Source: Opisthorchis felineus
Taxonomy: Eukaryota > Platyhelminthes > Trematoda > Opisthorchiida > Opisthorchiidae
Direction: 5' to 3'
Assembly (NCBI GenBank): GCA_004794785.1
Contig: SJOL01009489.1
Span: 373,068-437,067, forward strand
Length of the DNA: 64,000 nt
Each line of letters starts with the position of its first letter. Position 1 is the first letter of the stretch. The notes under the pieces were generated by a model. The model worked only from the letters and a program-made list of their open reading frames with translations. It did no database searches and was not told the DNA's origin. Positions 14,318 through 25,425 of the stretch are shown here, one piece after another. The translations under genes were made by a program, and so were the position numbers.

Positions 14318-14391
14318 CGTGCCGGGATTTAAACTCGAAGCCCGTGACATGAGAGGCAAGGGTGTTACCACTGCTCCACCGGGACACACAG
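14318..14391 (-). repeat. SINE family 2, tRNA-like head, second copy
   Basis: The minus strand reads ggtggagcagtggtaacacc, then cttgcctctcatgtc, then ttcgagtttaaatcccggca. The A-box-like and B-box-like parts are spaced as in a tRNA. It resembles the copy at 7994-8075. Confidence 0.55.
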
Positions 14392-15714
14392 GGCGCATCT
14401 GAATTGTGACGCAAGTTTAACCTCGAACACTTTGATTGGTCTGCTCGACAAACCAAGCGAGTATCCGATGGCCTTCCAGCCCGGAGGTTGCATTAGGTTA
14501 GATTAAGTGACTGAAGTATAACTAGTCCTGAGTCCATTCGATCAATAAAAACTTGACGTATTTCATTCACTGGCAGATTCCAAGAGGAACTTTGCTGGAA
14601 ACACATTCGTTAGGAAGCTTTGAATGGCTTATTTGAGAATGTATGCACTAGGGACCCTTTTTGGGATTTGGCCTACCTCGTCTGTGGTCAGAAATGACAG
14701 AAAATCGTTGACAGTTGTGTGAAGTTTACTTATGAGTAGTTAAAAATTCGTGCACAAAAACACCTTGGGGATGCCGGATGATCGGTTCCATCCATTGTTT
14801 TCCTCAGTAAGTAATCTAATCAGATTAGAAATTTGCCAGCACATGACACAGACGCTACTGTACCCATGGTGCCAAACTTATCGAAAGCTTGCCAATTTTC
14901 CAGCACATTTAGAATCCCTTTTCCATTTCCAATGTGTTCCCAGTCATGGTGAATTCCACCTAAGGTAAATGCAGTGCTCAGTTTCACTTGCATGCACACC
15001 ATCCCTATTTTATTTGCTCCGAACCAGCGATGTAACACACTGACCTGCGACGGATAATGCAATTAAAACAGTGTAAATGTCTGCCTCAGTCAAGTGTAGT
15101 TACGCTCGCCAGGGTCAAGCAAACGAGAAACGCAACAATATGAACTATTGTAATGAGTTTCTTGGGTCAGTACTAACTTGTTCGCATCTCCATTTAGCTG
15201 TGGGTTTGATACTCGACCACAATAGCTAGCCCCAAAGAGAATTACTGACAACTTCGGTCAATGGAGTAATTATGTTCATTTAGGGTTTCGGTTACATGTT
15301 TGTTTCACTAAGTTACTATGTATTAGTTCATTACTCTTCAAGGCCATGAGACGAAAAAATTTCAATGAAGAAAGGCTCAGGTTCTTGTCTAATGGGTTTC
15401 TGGTTCGTTGCAGCTTCCCCAACATAAGGGAGTCAGTCCTTGCACGTTTTGAAGGACTTTTCCCCTGGTGCAAGCGAATTTACTGCTTAAATCAACAGAA
15501 CCCTCTCAGGACACCATTTTTCCGAAAATCCTGTACTCAAACCTTTCGCTGCACAAAAACTGTGCACACTGATTCTTCAAAAATCATTTCAGGATAGTAC
15601 GGTTTCACGAGTCATTGAGCAACATAGACATGGAGCATTCCTGTGTACCGTGGTCAGCTAACCACTTCATATTACCACGACTGCCCACTATCTTCGCGTC
15701 AGAACGGATTTTCT
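14392..15714. other. No supported gene
   Basis: Short open frames of up to 83 codons without recognisable domains. Confidence 0.5.
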
Positions 15715-15935
15715 ACTAAGCAAAATACACTAATTTGCACACCAATTTTTTTTTGACGGAAGACCCTACTAAATCCCAGCTGAATCTTTCGATTATGAGA
15801 TTCTTCAACTTATGTTTCAGTTGGTACAACATTCGAGACATCGCAGGACATGTCTACCTGATGAGCCCCAAGAAGGGCGAAACTTGTCAAGGGCTTTGGA
15901 AGCGTTCTCAGTAAACTTATGGGCAGCTTCCTTTA
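15715..15935. repeat. Foldback element, diverged copy
   Basis: It shows module B (aaaatacactaatttgcac, tttgacggaagacc, gattcttcaact) followed by reversed module A (gatgagccccaagaagggcg, ttctcagtaaacttat). The copy is diverged and lacks the left arm. Confidence 0.7.
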
Positions 15936-16889
15936 GGATTCACTCCTGATTTTTGGTCACGGTGTCACCCACCTTCCCACATTTCAAGGCTGGATTGAAA
16001 TCTAAGTTTCCATGTCACTACCAGAGACGCCGTATTAGTCTGATTCACTCATCCGGAAACACACCATTTGCTATTGTTGTGACCATATTACTGAGTTGCA
16101 CGTTACTATGGCGATTTGAACACATTGGTGATGGTTCAGTTTAATTTACTGCTTCATCGAAAGCCTGTTGCTGTCTTGTCGCGCCAGACAACTTTTACCT
16201 CTGAAATGCGCGGCTTAAGGTTTTGCAAAGTATGTCGTCCATCATGTGTTTTGATCGATCAGTCTAGCTCAAGTTATTGTGCGATTTCTTACCTTGTCGC
16301 CTAGCTAACTTTTTCAATTTAGAGTCTTGCTAAGCGTAAGAACTATGTTGATTCTCCGAGCAGTGATCCAGTTGAGCTAAACCACCTGGACGCCTGGACT
16401 AGGTGAGCTGCATTTTCAGGCTACCAAATTTACCTTTCTGGAACATTTGTTAATAATCAACTTACCATCTACGAAGGTTAAATAGTTAGTGCACCCAATC
16501 TTCATTGAGTTAGTTTGACAGCAGTTCAGTTATATTTACACAGGGCAAATCGAAATGACTTTCACTTTTGATAATTTCAGAGGGTCTACTTTACCTTGCA
16601 ACGTTTTGATGTGCAATCTAGATGCGTACGACCAAAAACGGTAAAACGGAGGCACAACAAGAAAGGGCACAGTGACCTGCGTTGGAGTGGTTGATCGAAA
16701 CACATGATAGACGTACTGTGGAGTTCCCAGGCTCGTAGGTTCAAAGTACGAGCCATCTGGACAGCAGGGGGGCTTCAGCGAAGTAAGTACGTGAAGAAGG
16801 CGACCAGATATGCGTTCAAACCCCGTTGGTACATGGTATCCAGTTTGACTTGAATTCAGCTGGTCAAGTGTACTGGGTCATTAGTTGAT
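15936..16889. other. No supported gene; one tRNA-like hairpin
   Basis: Open frames are short. The only notable element is the hairpin at 16730-16754. Weak A-box-like strings (tagctcaactgg on the minus strand near 16.37 kb) lack a partner B box. Confidence 0.45.
16730..16754. repeat. Perfect 8-bp hairpin around GGTTCAAAG
   Basis: GGCTCGTA (16730-16737) pairs exactly with TACGAGCC (16747-16754) around the loop GGTTCAAAG, which resembles a tRNA B box. An A-box-like string (ttggagtggttgatcg) lies about 50 bases upstream. It may be the remnant of a tRNA-derived SINE. Confidence 0.5.
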
Positions 16890-16997
16890 TACAGCACATT
16901 CAGTTGAAGAATATGCTAAACGAGAGCTCCAGCTGGGATACAACTAAGTCCTCCTTTAAAGCCATATTGGTGTGCAAATGAGTGTATTTCGCGAGAT
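16890..16997 (-). repeat. Foldback element, module B fragment
   Basis: It reads cacattcagttgaagaatat, aacgagagctccagctggg, and ends ttggtgtgcaaatgagtgta, the reversed module B also seen at 29.2 and 53.4 kb. Confidence 0.65.
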
Positions 16998-17390
16998 ATG
17001 AGTTCTTGTTCACTTTCCTGCAGAAGGGTGCAATTTGCCTCATTAACTTCGGAATTCAGTACGTGACGAAGTGAGATCAACCAACGAATACACTTTTACC
17101 AAAGGGAATACTCTCTTGGCAGTGCTAAGCACATCGCAACACACCGGCACAGAATACTCGATGGAAAATTCCAACTGTTCTTCTATTTTACAACCATTGC
17201 ACCTTTAAATTCAACTAGTTACCTCTGTGGCAATGAAATTTTAAAAAGGTATGATACGTGAAAGTACTAGCAATAGAACTCGTTGGAAAGTTGCCATCTC
17301 ATCTTGCCATGATACATAAGATGCAATTCCAATAGTCTCTTGAGCATCTCTGGTTGCCTTTTTAAATACTACACACAAGGTCGATGAGAA

Positions 17391-17462
17391 CTCTGGATAG
17401 CCCACCGCCTTTCTCGGGGCTCCTCACCAAGTGCACCTAGTCCCGGAACCTCCCTCAGCCTG
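17391..17462 (+). repeat. Foldback element, module A fragment (diverged)
   Basis: It contains atagcccaccgcctttctcg, gggctcctcacc and cccggaacctccctcagcct, which align loosely with module A (cagcccaagaccggtttcgc, ggggctcatc, cccgagttcccctcaacct). Confidence 0.45.
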
Positions 17463-17472
17463 ATTTCTTCTG

Positions 17473-17527
17473 CTATAATATACTGTACGTACTGTACGTA
17501 TACTATACTGTACTGTACTGCACGTAT
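17473..17527. repeat. Imperfect TACTG/TACGTACTG tandem tract
   Basis: Repeats of actgtacgta and tactg run together from 17480 to about 17525. Many units are self-complementary (gtac, tacgta), so the tract can form small hairpins. Confidence 0.8.
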
Positions 17528-17677
17528 GTTTTGGTAAGCTTCCATTCTTAGATTAACATAGTGTCGACGGGGGACTTAACTAGAAGCCATCCAAGACTCG
17601 ACAATAACCCTCATTCTATGTGCAAAGATGATTGTAGTGTGAGAAGATTTTGGAACTTTGGTGGAGATTTCCTCCTG

Positions 17678-17810
17678 TAAGTAAAGCTAAAAAGCCGAGA
17701 AGCACTTTACAGCTGTTTCATCTTTATTGGGAATCATCAGCAGTGCGCATCTCATGAAACCGCGACCTCCTGGCTAGTAGTTTGAACACAACCGTTCGAC
17801 CACGCTTCAG
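17678..17810 (-). repeat. SINE family 3 (tRNA-derived)
   Basis: It shares aaagccgagaagcact, agctgtttcatctttattgg, gaatcatcagcagtgcgcat and ctcatgaaaccgcgacctcc with the copy at 58.1 kb. It is in minus orientation and the tRNA-like head is diverged. Confidence 0.75.
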
Positions 17811-19633
17811 TAACTGCTGCAAATTCCAGTGCTTTCGTCGATTTCGAGAGCCATCTCGGATCTTTGATGTTCCTTTCTATCAATCGGCCCCACTACTGAA
17901 ATACGGTTGAAAATGGTGTGTCAATAGTAGCAATTCGGTTTCACCCCCTGTTCATCCCCGAGCATCAATAGAACTTATCATGACAAAATCAGTCATGTCT
18001 GAACAGGCATATAAAGTCGTAAATTACTGTTCGCGCACTGTTCAAATGGGTCTCGTTTCACTGTTCTTCTTGCTTTTGTTGTAGTGTTTTCGATGATTGT
18101 GAAGTGCAACAGTCAGGAATAATTTCATCGTTCATTGGTGTCTACTGTGTTGTGCCTTTGTTGACAAACTTATTTTCGAAATGTGGTAGAAGTTTCTTGT
18201 GGTGTTCCATCTTTATTAGAATGGCAAAATCGCAAAAAATTCTTTACTCCAGGAAATCGTCAGACACTGTTTAAGTTGCTCTGCATACGAGTATTTTCTC
18301 AACAACACATGAAACAAATCGCGCATCCACTTCGAGTTACTTGCCGCCAACAATTGTTGGACTGCAACAAATGTTGCTGCTTCAGCCGAATCTAAAAAAC
18401 GGGATACAGACATTCTCGTGTCTTCGCGGGATGGAGGTGTGAAACTAAGGAGTGAAGGTCGACTTCATGTTAGACACATTGAACCGGGCCCCTCCACTCT
18501 TCTTCAGAAACCTTCCTCCTTCTGATGTTTTATGGCTTCATGTGTAGATCCCCGGCAGTTCAACATCCCAAACAGTCTTACAAACGGATCCAGATTACAG
18601 AGCTCCGTAGATTCCTTTAAAGAAATGTTACGATATACGTGCTTGGGGCGAATCGTGGCTGGTCCTCTCTCATGATACGAGGTACATTTGCCCGTTGAGT
18701 ATTGTATGAACTCATTCTCTCTGCTTGCACGAAAAAGTTACTTACTCATTGCATTTCTTCGTATACTTGACATCATATTTGGTGCAAATCTGATAGCTAA
18801 GCACGATTCCACATTCAGGTGACTGTAGAATGCTTCATTTGCACATTTTTGGAACGATACACTCAGATTAGGCCTTCTGTTACCGATTACCGTCTCGTCC
18901 ATAGAACCGAGGACGATTGTGGATAACTGTTTGTGCATCTATCCTTATTCCAGCATGAAAAGCTAATTCGCTAACATTCATCGGTCTATCATATTACAGT
19001 ATTGATCTACATGTATTGTCCAGTCACAGCAAACAGTATATATGAAGTAAATCTCACTTGTCGTGCTCTATACCCCACACTCCTGTCTCAGTGATGTCCA
19101 CCGTGAAGCGATTCGGTATACCACCTCTTTGTTAAGATGACTTTAACTCAATCTAGGTAAAGACGGAAACAGATGCTTATGCAGAATAAATGTAGCTTGC
19201 TCCAGAATGTACTGTTCGAGGGCTTGATCTCCCACCTGCTGCAATGAGCTCACGCACTCTATGATACTACGCTCCTACCATCGGTCGCACACACACATAC
19301 AAGCTGCGCCGCTCTCAACTGATGTGCCAAAGTCATTATCGATAGCTCTTCAAAAGAAAGTTAAGAAAAGGTAAGGGGGATATTGATTTACTGTGTGTGT
19401 TTAAAATGAGAATAAAAGTTATGGTCAAAACGAGGCAGAAGTGCCTGCCCAAATATCTAATAGCTAGACTCAGCAGAGCAATGACCAGCCAAACGTACCC
19501 GCCGCCTGGTTGACAATACATATCTACCAAAACGTATATTACTTTTAGACTGTTGCAGGATTTCTTTAGAATTCAAATTCACTTCACCCTCGTGTGAACA
19601 GTCTTCCTCTTCAAATATTCTTTTTCCCCCAGA
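17811..19633. other. No supported gene
   Basis: Open frames of up to 70 codons. Nothing recognised. Confidence 0.5.
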
Positions 19634-19680
19634 CCAGCTGCGCCAGGACAGGAGGGCGACTGTTCAAACAAGAGTGATAT
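19634..19680 (-). repeat. Dispersed repeat D, copy 2
   Basis: The minus strand reads atatcactcttgtttgaaca, gtcgccctcctgtcctggcg, cagctgg, close to copy 1 at 7870-7905. Confidence 0.6.
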
Positions 19681-21611
19681 GAACGTGGAAACGTAGACTA
19701 CCTGGAATTGGGTGATCACGTAAGAACCTCTTACCGCTCAGCACTCCTATGGGCTTCAGGTCAAGGGACTTTGGAGTGACGTTTAGCTAAGGTCATGAGA
19801 TACGCTGCGAGTGTACCAACTATGTTCAGCGTAAGCTTCACACTAAGCACGCAGTCGGTGGCGCTCGTGCATCAAAGCTTTCGCCTTCAATGCGTAGCTA
19901 CCCAATTTCCGAACAAACTGCACATGCCTTCGCCTCCAGGGCTTGGTTGTACGCTCCACATTCCCGTTTTCCGGTGATCGAAACTGTAGCAGCTGGAACC
20001 AATGTTGATGATAAATGTTGATAAAATGAATTGATTGAATTGAAGCGCGTTGTGACAGGTAGCTGCAAGTGTTTGTGAGTCTCCACGGGTGGTGAATCTG
20101 TGACGAGAACAGGAAGAAATACAGACAAACTGACTGAAAGTATGTCTTCTCATTTCCGGTTGACGTCAGTCCGATAGCGCCCGTACTGTTTTGTAAGTCG
20201 ACCGTTCCAAAAATTATTGTAACAACATGCACCATCTTTTCCGGCTTACCATCAATCAAGTCTCTTGTTCTGGACGTAAACGAAATAAAAATCGTATATA
20301 TCAGAACACCGCATTTTAGCGACAGTGGTAAAAAAAACAGACTACCATTCCCCCTTCAAACAATCGTTTTTGTAACAGTTTTCCTTCAACAAGATCAAAC
20401 TCGCTTGCATTCAACGTGCTTTTTGAGGTCCTGTTAAAACAGTGTTAATTCATTCCCAACGTACACCTTACCCGGGGGGACTGGTTACCTACTGAAATGT
20501 AACCCAGAAGTTGCCGGCCGCGTATTTTATCGTTTATTTTTGAAGAGCATGTTCACAGACACAAAAAGTAAATGCAATGTCGACTTACCGTTCCTACCAC
20601 GTACCGACCTTGATGCTGGTTTCCTTTCGTGTAGCGTGTACACCTGCATGGGTGCCTACCAGCCCGAACGCGTTTCCAGCGTGTCGTACACTCTGAATAT
20701 CACTTGCTGCCCGTAACCTCCCACCTCACTTTCTCACCATGACCTGAAACGTGTGACCCAACCATTATGGTTGTGAGCCCCCTAAGAAGACCGTAAGGTC
20801 ATAGGACCGACCGTCTGTCGTTAACCTATTACACGGGAACAGATGTATCTTACTGGTTTTTCGACTTATCCTTAGAACGATGCAAAATGACTTTTTGAAA
20901 AAGACTTAACAGCCTAGGTTGTGCATCTGCGTGATTTCACAAGCGCGTACAGACTAACCTGGAATCCACTGTCAGCCTGTTGCATGTGTTTTTTCCATTG
21001 TAAGTGTTTAACGCTTTTCGCGGTTCACTGCGAAACGAGTACGCTCTGCTTTGGGGTTGTCCTGTATCGACTGCTTACGGCAAGGCGCACTTTCAATCGG
21101 ATGCTTACTACTCAGACTATCAATGACGTGAGTGAGCAACATGTTTTCACGTTATGCATCCTCAAAACTGCTCTGGCACAGCACGCATAAGTTTTCACAA
21201 ATCTGTTTGGAAGTATTACTGAGATGAATGCAATTGTCGATAAAGGTGGACCTAATCACACATCAGTTAAAGCATATTTGTGGTGCTTGAACATGGACGT
21301 GAGATACCACGAATAAGGTGGTGTAAAGCAGAAAAGGGAGGCGGCGATGATTTGTTTAGAAAATGCAACATCCCGCAGTATTGTCTGTTTCTTGCAGTGA
21401 GTACACCGCACTTGAGTATTACGGAAAGACGGATGCCACTAAGCCATGCACTCGGGTACATGCAAGTCGCGGTAGACAGTCATTCCACCTACACTGATTG
21501 TACAGTGGTCATCCTTGAAACACAATAAGTTACTCAGAGAATTGATGTAGTGAATGTGATTATCCCACTACGTGGTTTATTCGTGGGACTAAACTAGTCC
21601 CCAAACTTATT
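19681..21611. other. No supported gene
   Basis: A 138-codon minus-strand frame at 19843-20259 ends in a basic stretch but has no recognisable domain, and two other frames overlap it. I do not call it a gene. Confidence 0.4.
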
Positions 21612-21613
21612 GA

Positions 21614-21645
21614 AAATAACACTAATTCGCTTTTAAGTGTTATTT
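21614..21645. repeat. 10-bp perfect inverted repeat
   Basis: AAATAACACT (21614-21623) and AGTGTTATTT (21636-21645) flank a 12-base spacer. It could be a short hairpin or the end of a mobile element; no partner end was found. Confidence 0.6.
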
Positions 21646-21777
21646 CTTCGTGGGCGCAGCCCGCGAGGTTTGATGAGTACTGACGGTCGCTGGCAAAAAC
21701 AACCTGAGTACACACTTCAAGAGCAATGTGGGACTTCCTGATTCTATCGCCAACAAGTATATAGATTACTTGTTAGT

Positions 21778-21832
21778 AGTTGCGGGATTTGTAGGATTTG
21801 ACTCCACATCATTCTCGTTTGAACGGTCCTCC
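21778..21832 (+). repeat. Dispersed repeat D, copy 3
   Basis: It reads agttgcgggatttgtaggat, then catcattctcgtttgaacgg, then tcctcc, aligned with copy 1 at 7836-7895. Confidence 0.6.
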
Positions 21833-22050
21833 AAAATCCACACTTCCGGGTCTGTGTAGGATAGGTCCAAAACTGTCGTGTTCGGGATTTCCTCTGTATG
21901 CGTAGGAGAGTGCTCGAAAAGCACAAATGAGTGCAACCGGTAAGCACCGACGAGGGAGCGCGAATGACCATGATCGTGGTAACAGAGAGCAACAGTAAAA
22001 CCATTTTATGAAACAAGAGACCGCTTTAAGTGTTCAAAAATCACTCACCT

Positions 22051-22220
22051 GTAACACCCATTCGGTGCACAGCTGCCGTACCACCCGAAGAAAGCACGAG
22101 GGGTGAGATACTGCTAGGTAGCCCAAGTCTAGGCAGGAGAAGTCGAGATGCCGAGGTTGGGTTCGAACCACGAACCTTCCGATCAGTGAGTTCGCGCTTT
22201 AACCACCAAGATATCTCGAG
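22051..22220 (-). repeat. SINE family 1 (tRNA-derived), copy 1
   Basis: A minus-orientation copy. On that strand a diverged A-box-like region (ggtggttaaagcgcg) is followed by the B-box-like gtggttcgaaccc, then the body cttctcctgcctagacttgg and the tail region with accacccgaag on the plus strand. Open frames reading through it are translations of the SINE. Confidence 0.85.
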
Positions 22221-25200
22221 CTATCTCTTGAGCGTTAACCAGAGCAATACTATGTTGTTGTGTGAGTGTCTAGAGAAGAGTGATTTTACTAGTCACTTGA
22301 CGCACCCGAGCTACCAGTGATGCATATATAGAACTTATGTTAACCTGTAACCGAATATCGACGTAAGACTGAGTTAACCAGGTGCGGAGTGCTCTAAATA
22401 AGAGTCTATGTATTGACGAAGACACGTTTCTCGGAAAAGAAAACAATGAAAACAATTAATATGTCAGACTGACCGCCGGAGGAATGCAATGATCAAATCG
22501 GTTAGGTTCCTGCACTCAGCCTAGGAGCAGCACTTTGGTCTTATTTAATGAAATGAACAAACATCAGCTGAATTGAACTAGTTCACAGAATGTACTTTAC
22601 AACGAAATCTTTTTATTCGGATTATTTACGTCACAGTCCACTTTAAGAGGGGATAATCTTCCCCATATTATCGAGAAACCGCAGACTAATCAAACATTCC
22701 GAACGGAACTCAGATGAGCGGTAAATAATCATTAGCCTTGCTAGATAGGTTAATCATAGCGAGGAAAAAGGCGATCAGCTAAAACGGATCACACCTCACT
22801 TTGATAATTGCAAGAAATCATTGTGCGATACCAGCCCCCATAGAGATCCGCCAACGCGTAATCGGTACCCATATACTTTCAGTCTAAGTGTTTGCTGCAG
22901 CATGATTGTGCAGGTTGTTTTGTCTAATTGACTGCAGATGTGTATGTCCTCCCGCGCAACCAGGTTCACCATAAATGAAACCTGTATGCACATTGTGGCA
23001 CATGTGAACAGAACCACAAAATCCTAGTCAGAAGGTGTCTTCGCGCTAATCTCATTACTGCTGATCGTTTTTCTATTGACTATTCGAAGAGATGTCCTCC
23101 TCTTTGGTTTGTGTCCTATGGGCTGTATCATCCACCTACTGAGACCATGTTGTAACAACACGAAGTTGTCATTTACAGTGGTCTGGCCACTTACTGATCG
23201 ACTGATCGATTATATTCTCTTTGTATGCGAGCAAACTGATAACAGCAAATCCCCACAGTTTATTGAAAGGAGCACGACTGAGTGTCAAAAAATGCGTTTC
23301 TGAAGCAGACAGGAAAACCGCATACAATTCAACTCGTTCAACGGGGCAACTGTAATGGAAAACCGGAATAGCGGTCCCTCAAGAGGAAACTTTCTTTAGA
23401 CCTGTTATATTACGTTGTCTTTTTTATGTTACGTATCTATATACGAGGATCAAGAGGGCCACGAATTCGGGTTGGCAACCGAGAACACCTTGGCAGCGGG
23501 GGATACAAAACAGTCAAGGGAATTCTTGAAAAAATGGTTCTGTAAAGCCGACACGTCCAACTGAACCGAATCTGTCCATCAATGTTTGCGAAAGATCGGA
23601 GGGACAACCAGTTGAAATGAATACCCATCAGGGCATCATGAGACAAGACTGTCCCAGGAACACGTCAACGAAGGTTACGTCGTACAAACACCAATGCAAG
23701 GGTGCAGAAGACGACAAGGTCAAAGATTAGGTAGACATAAACCAATCGGAACACAAACTGACTAGTCATTAATCAATACTGCATGACCAGCCATAAGCGA
23801 AGTTCATTCCCGGTTAGCAGTACTTATATAAAGGTATGCATGTATCTACCTAGCCGACTTCCACCGATGCGTAGCACCGTATCAGTTCAAGACGACACAC
23901 TGACAATGTTGCCTAGATTGAAGCTAAAAAGTTTGCAATCTGACTAGCCAACCCTGCCAAATCATGTCTTTCTGATTCCTAGTTTACAAGCATCTCCTAA
24001 TCGGTAATGAACCAGGGGTCGAAATTCCCATTCATTAGCTGGGTCGGATTCTTTGTAATCCCTCCCGTGGTCTCGAAATCAAACTAGTGTTTTTTTTTTC
24101 ACTTTCCAACCACCATTTGAGCTGTTCCTATGAACATCCTCTTTTACATACGTGAAATAATTTGCGGTATATTGCTGGTCATGGCTTTTCTTGGCATATC
24201 AAAGTTGATCAACTGTAAGTGCGCCACAATCCAAGTACAGGAGAAATGCCGTTTTTCACCTTATATTCGTATATATTAATGATCTACGCAGTCGGAAGTT
24301 CAACCTGGGTAAAACTGGCTTGGATCTGCAGGACTTTGGTACTTTTCACGTTAGGACTATTAGTTTGCTGGCAGTTGTGTCTATCATATAGAGGAAGCCT
24401 ATGCAATAGCCGGTCCGAAAGTGTAGTTATTCGCTCATTTCTTACCATAGGCAGGCGGAATTTGCCTGCAATCGAGTTAACTTGTCTGGTATCAGGCGGA
24501 TATGAGTAGCACTCAGAAGCTGAATACTGACTGCCGTTTGTGTTTTATCTGTGCGAGTGAAGACTGCACCCACAGTTATTCAAGGCATGCATGCCAACTT
24601 ATGATTAAGCCGGAAAATATAGATAGTTACAGTTCACCAGTTTCACTCTGAATCATCTCATCATAAAATTGGCCAACTGCAAAAACGGCAAAACCAAAAG
24701 CATGGAAAAGATAATCTGTTGGAAGGGGTTGTCTTAAACTGTATCTTGATGGTTTCGTGGCTAGGGAGGTAACCAGCTGAACACGGAAGAAGCGAATTCT
24801 TGTACGGGAATATACGGGCATGCTAATCTACGGCCATGAGAACTTGCTGATGACGGTGAAATGTATCACTGGGCGTACGTGCGGACGGTATTTGAACAGA
24901 CAGGAAAGAGCCTAGTTGCGAGACAACATATAAGTATGAAAATAATACTCGTCGTGGAATGAGTTTCAGGCTTCGTTGAGCAGACAAAAGTCCTTATTAA
25001 GTGGGCCAAGGAAAACAACAGGAGAGTACTACAGAATGGCGAGGAACACACAAGAGTGCAAGTAAAACTTCCCCATGGAAAAAGGAAGACTGGGAAGACT
25101 TTTCCAACGTGACTAGCTGAAATCCAGAAGCACAAACTAGCGTTTTACTGTTGCTCAGAAAGTTTGGTGGCAAGTTTTCAGAAATTCATTTCAGGTTAGA

Positions 25201-25229
25201 ACATGTACTGGGCTTTTGAATAAAGTTTA
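22221..25229. other. No supported gene
   Basis: Open frames of up to 96 codons, including a hydrophobic one at 24219-24509 that I cannot assign. No repeat from the named families. Confidence 0.45.
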
Positions 25230-25425
25230 TTTCAGCGGATTACACTAATTTGCATACTAATTGGGTCTTCACGGGGGACCCAAGTTGGTGCGCAAATGAG
25301 TTTGGGTTTAAGTAGAACATAAGGTTGAGGGGAACTCGGGGACTGCGCCTACCTGATAAGTCCTAAGATGAGCGAAACCGGTCTTGGGCTGTCAAAAACC
25401 TTTCAGCAACCTTATGCGTAGTGAG
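25230..25425 (-). repeat. Foldback element copy (modules B and A)
   Basis: Module B ends (tacactaatttgcatactaa ... ggtgcgcaaatgag) are followed by reversed module A (aaggttgaggggaactcggg, gcgaaaccggtcttgggctg, ctttcagcaaccttatg). Confidence 0.8.
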
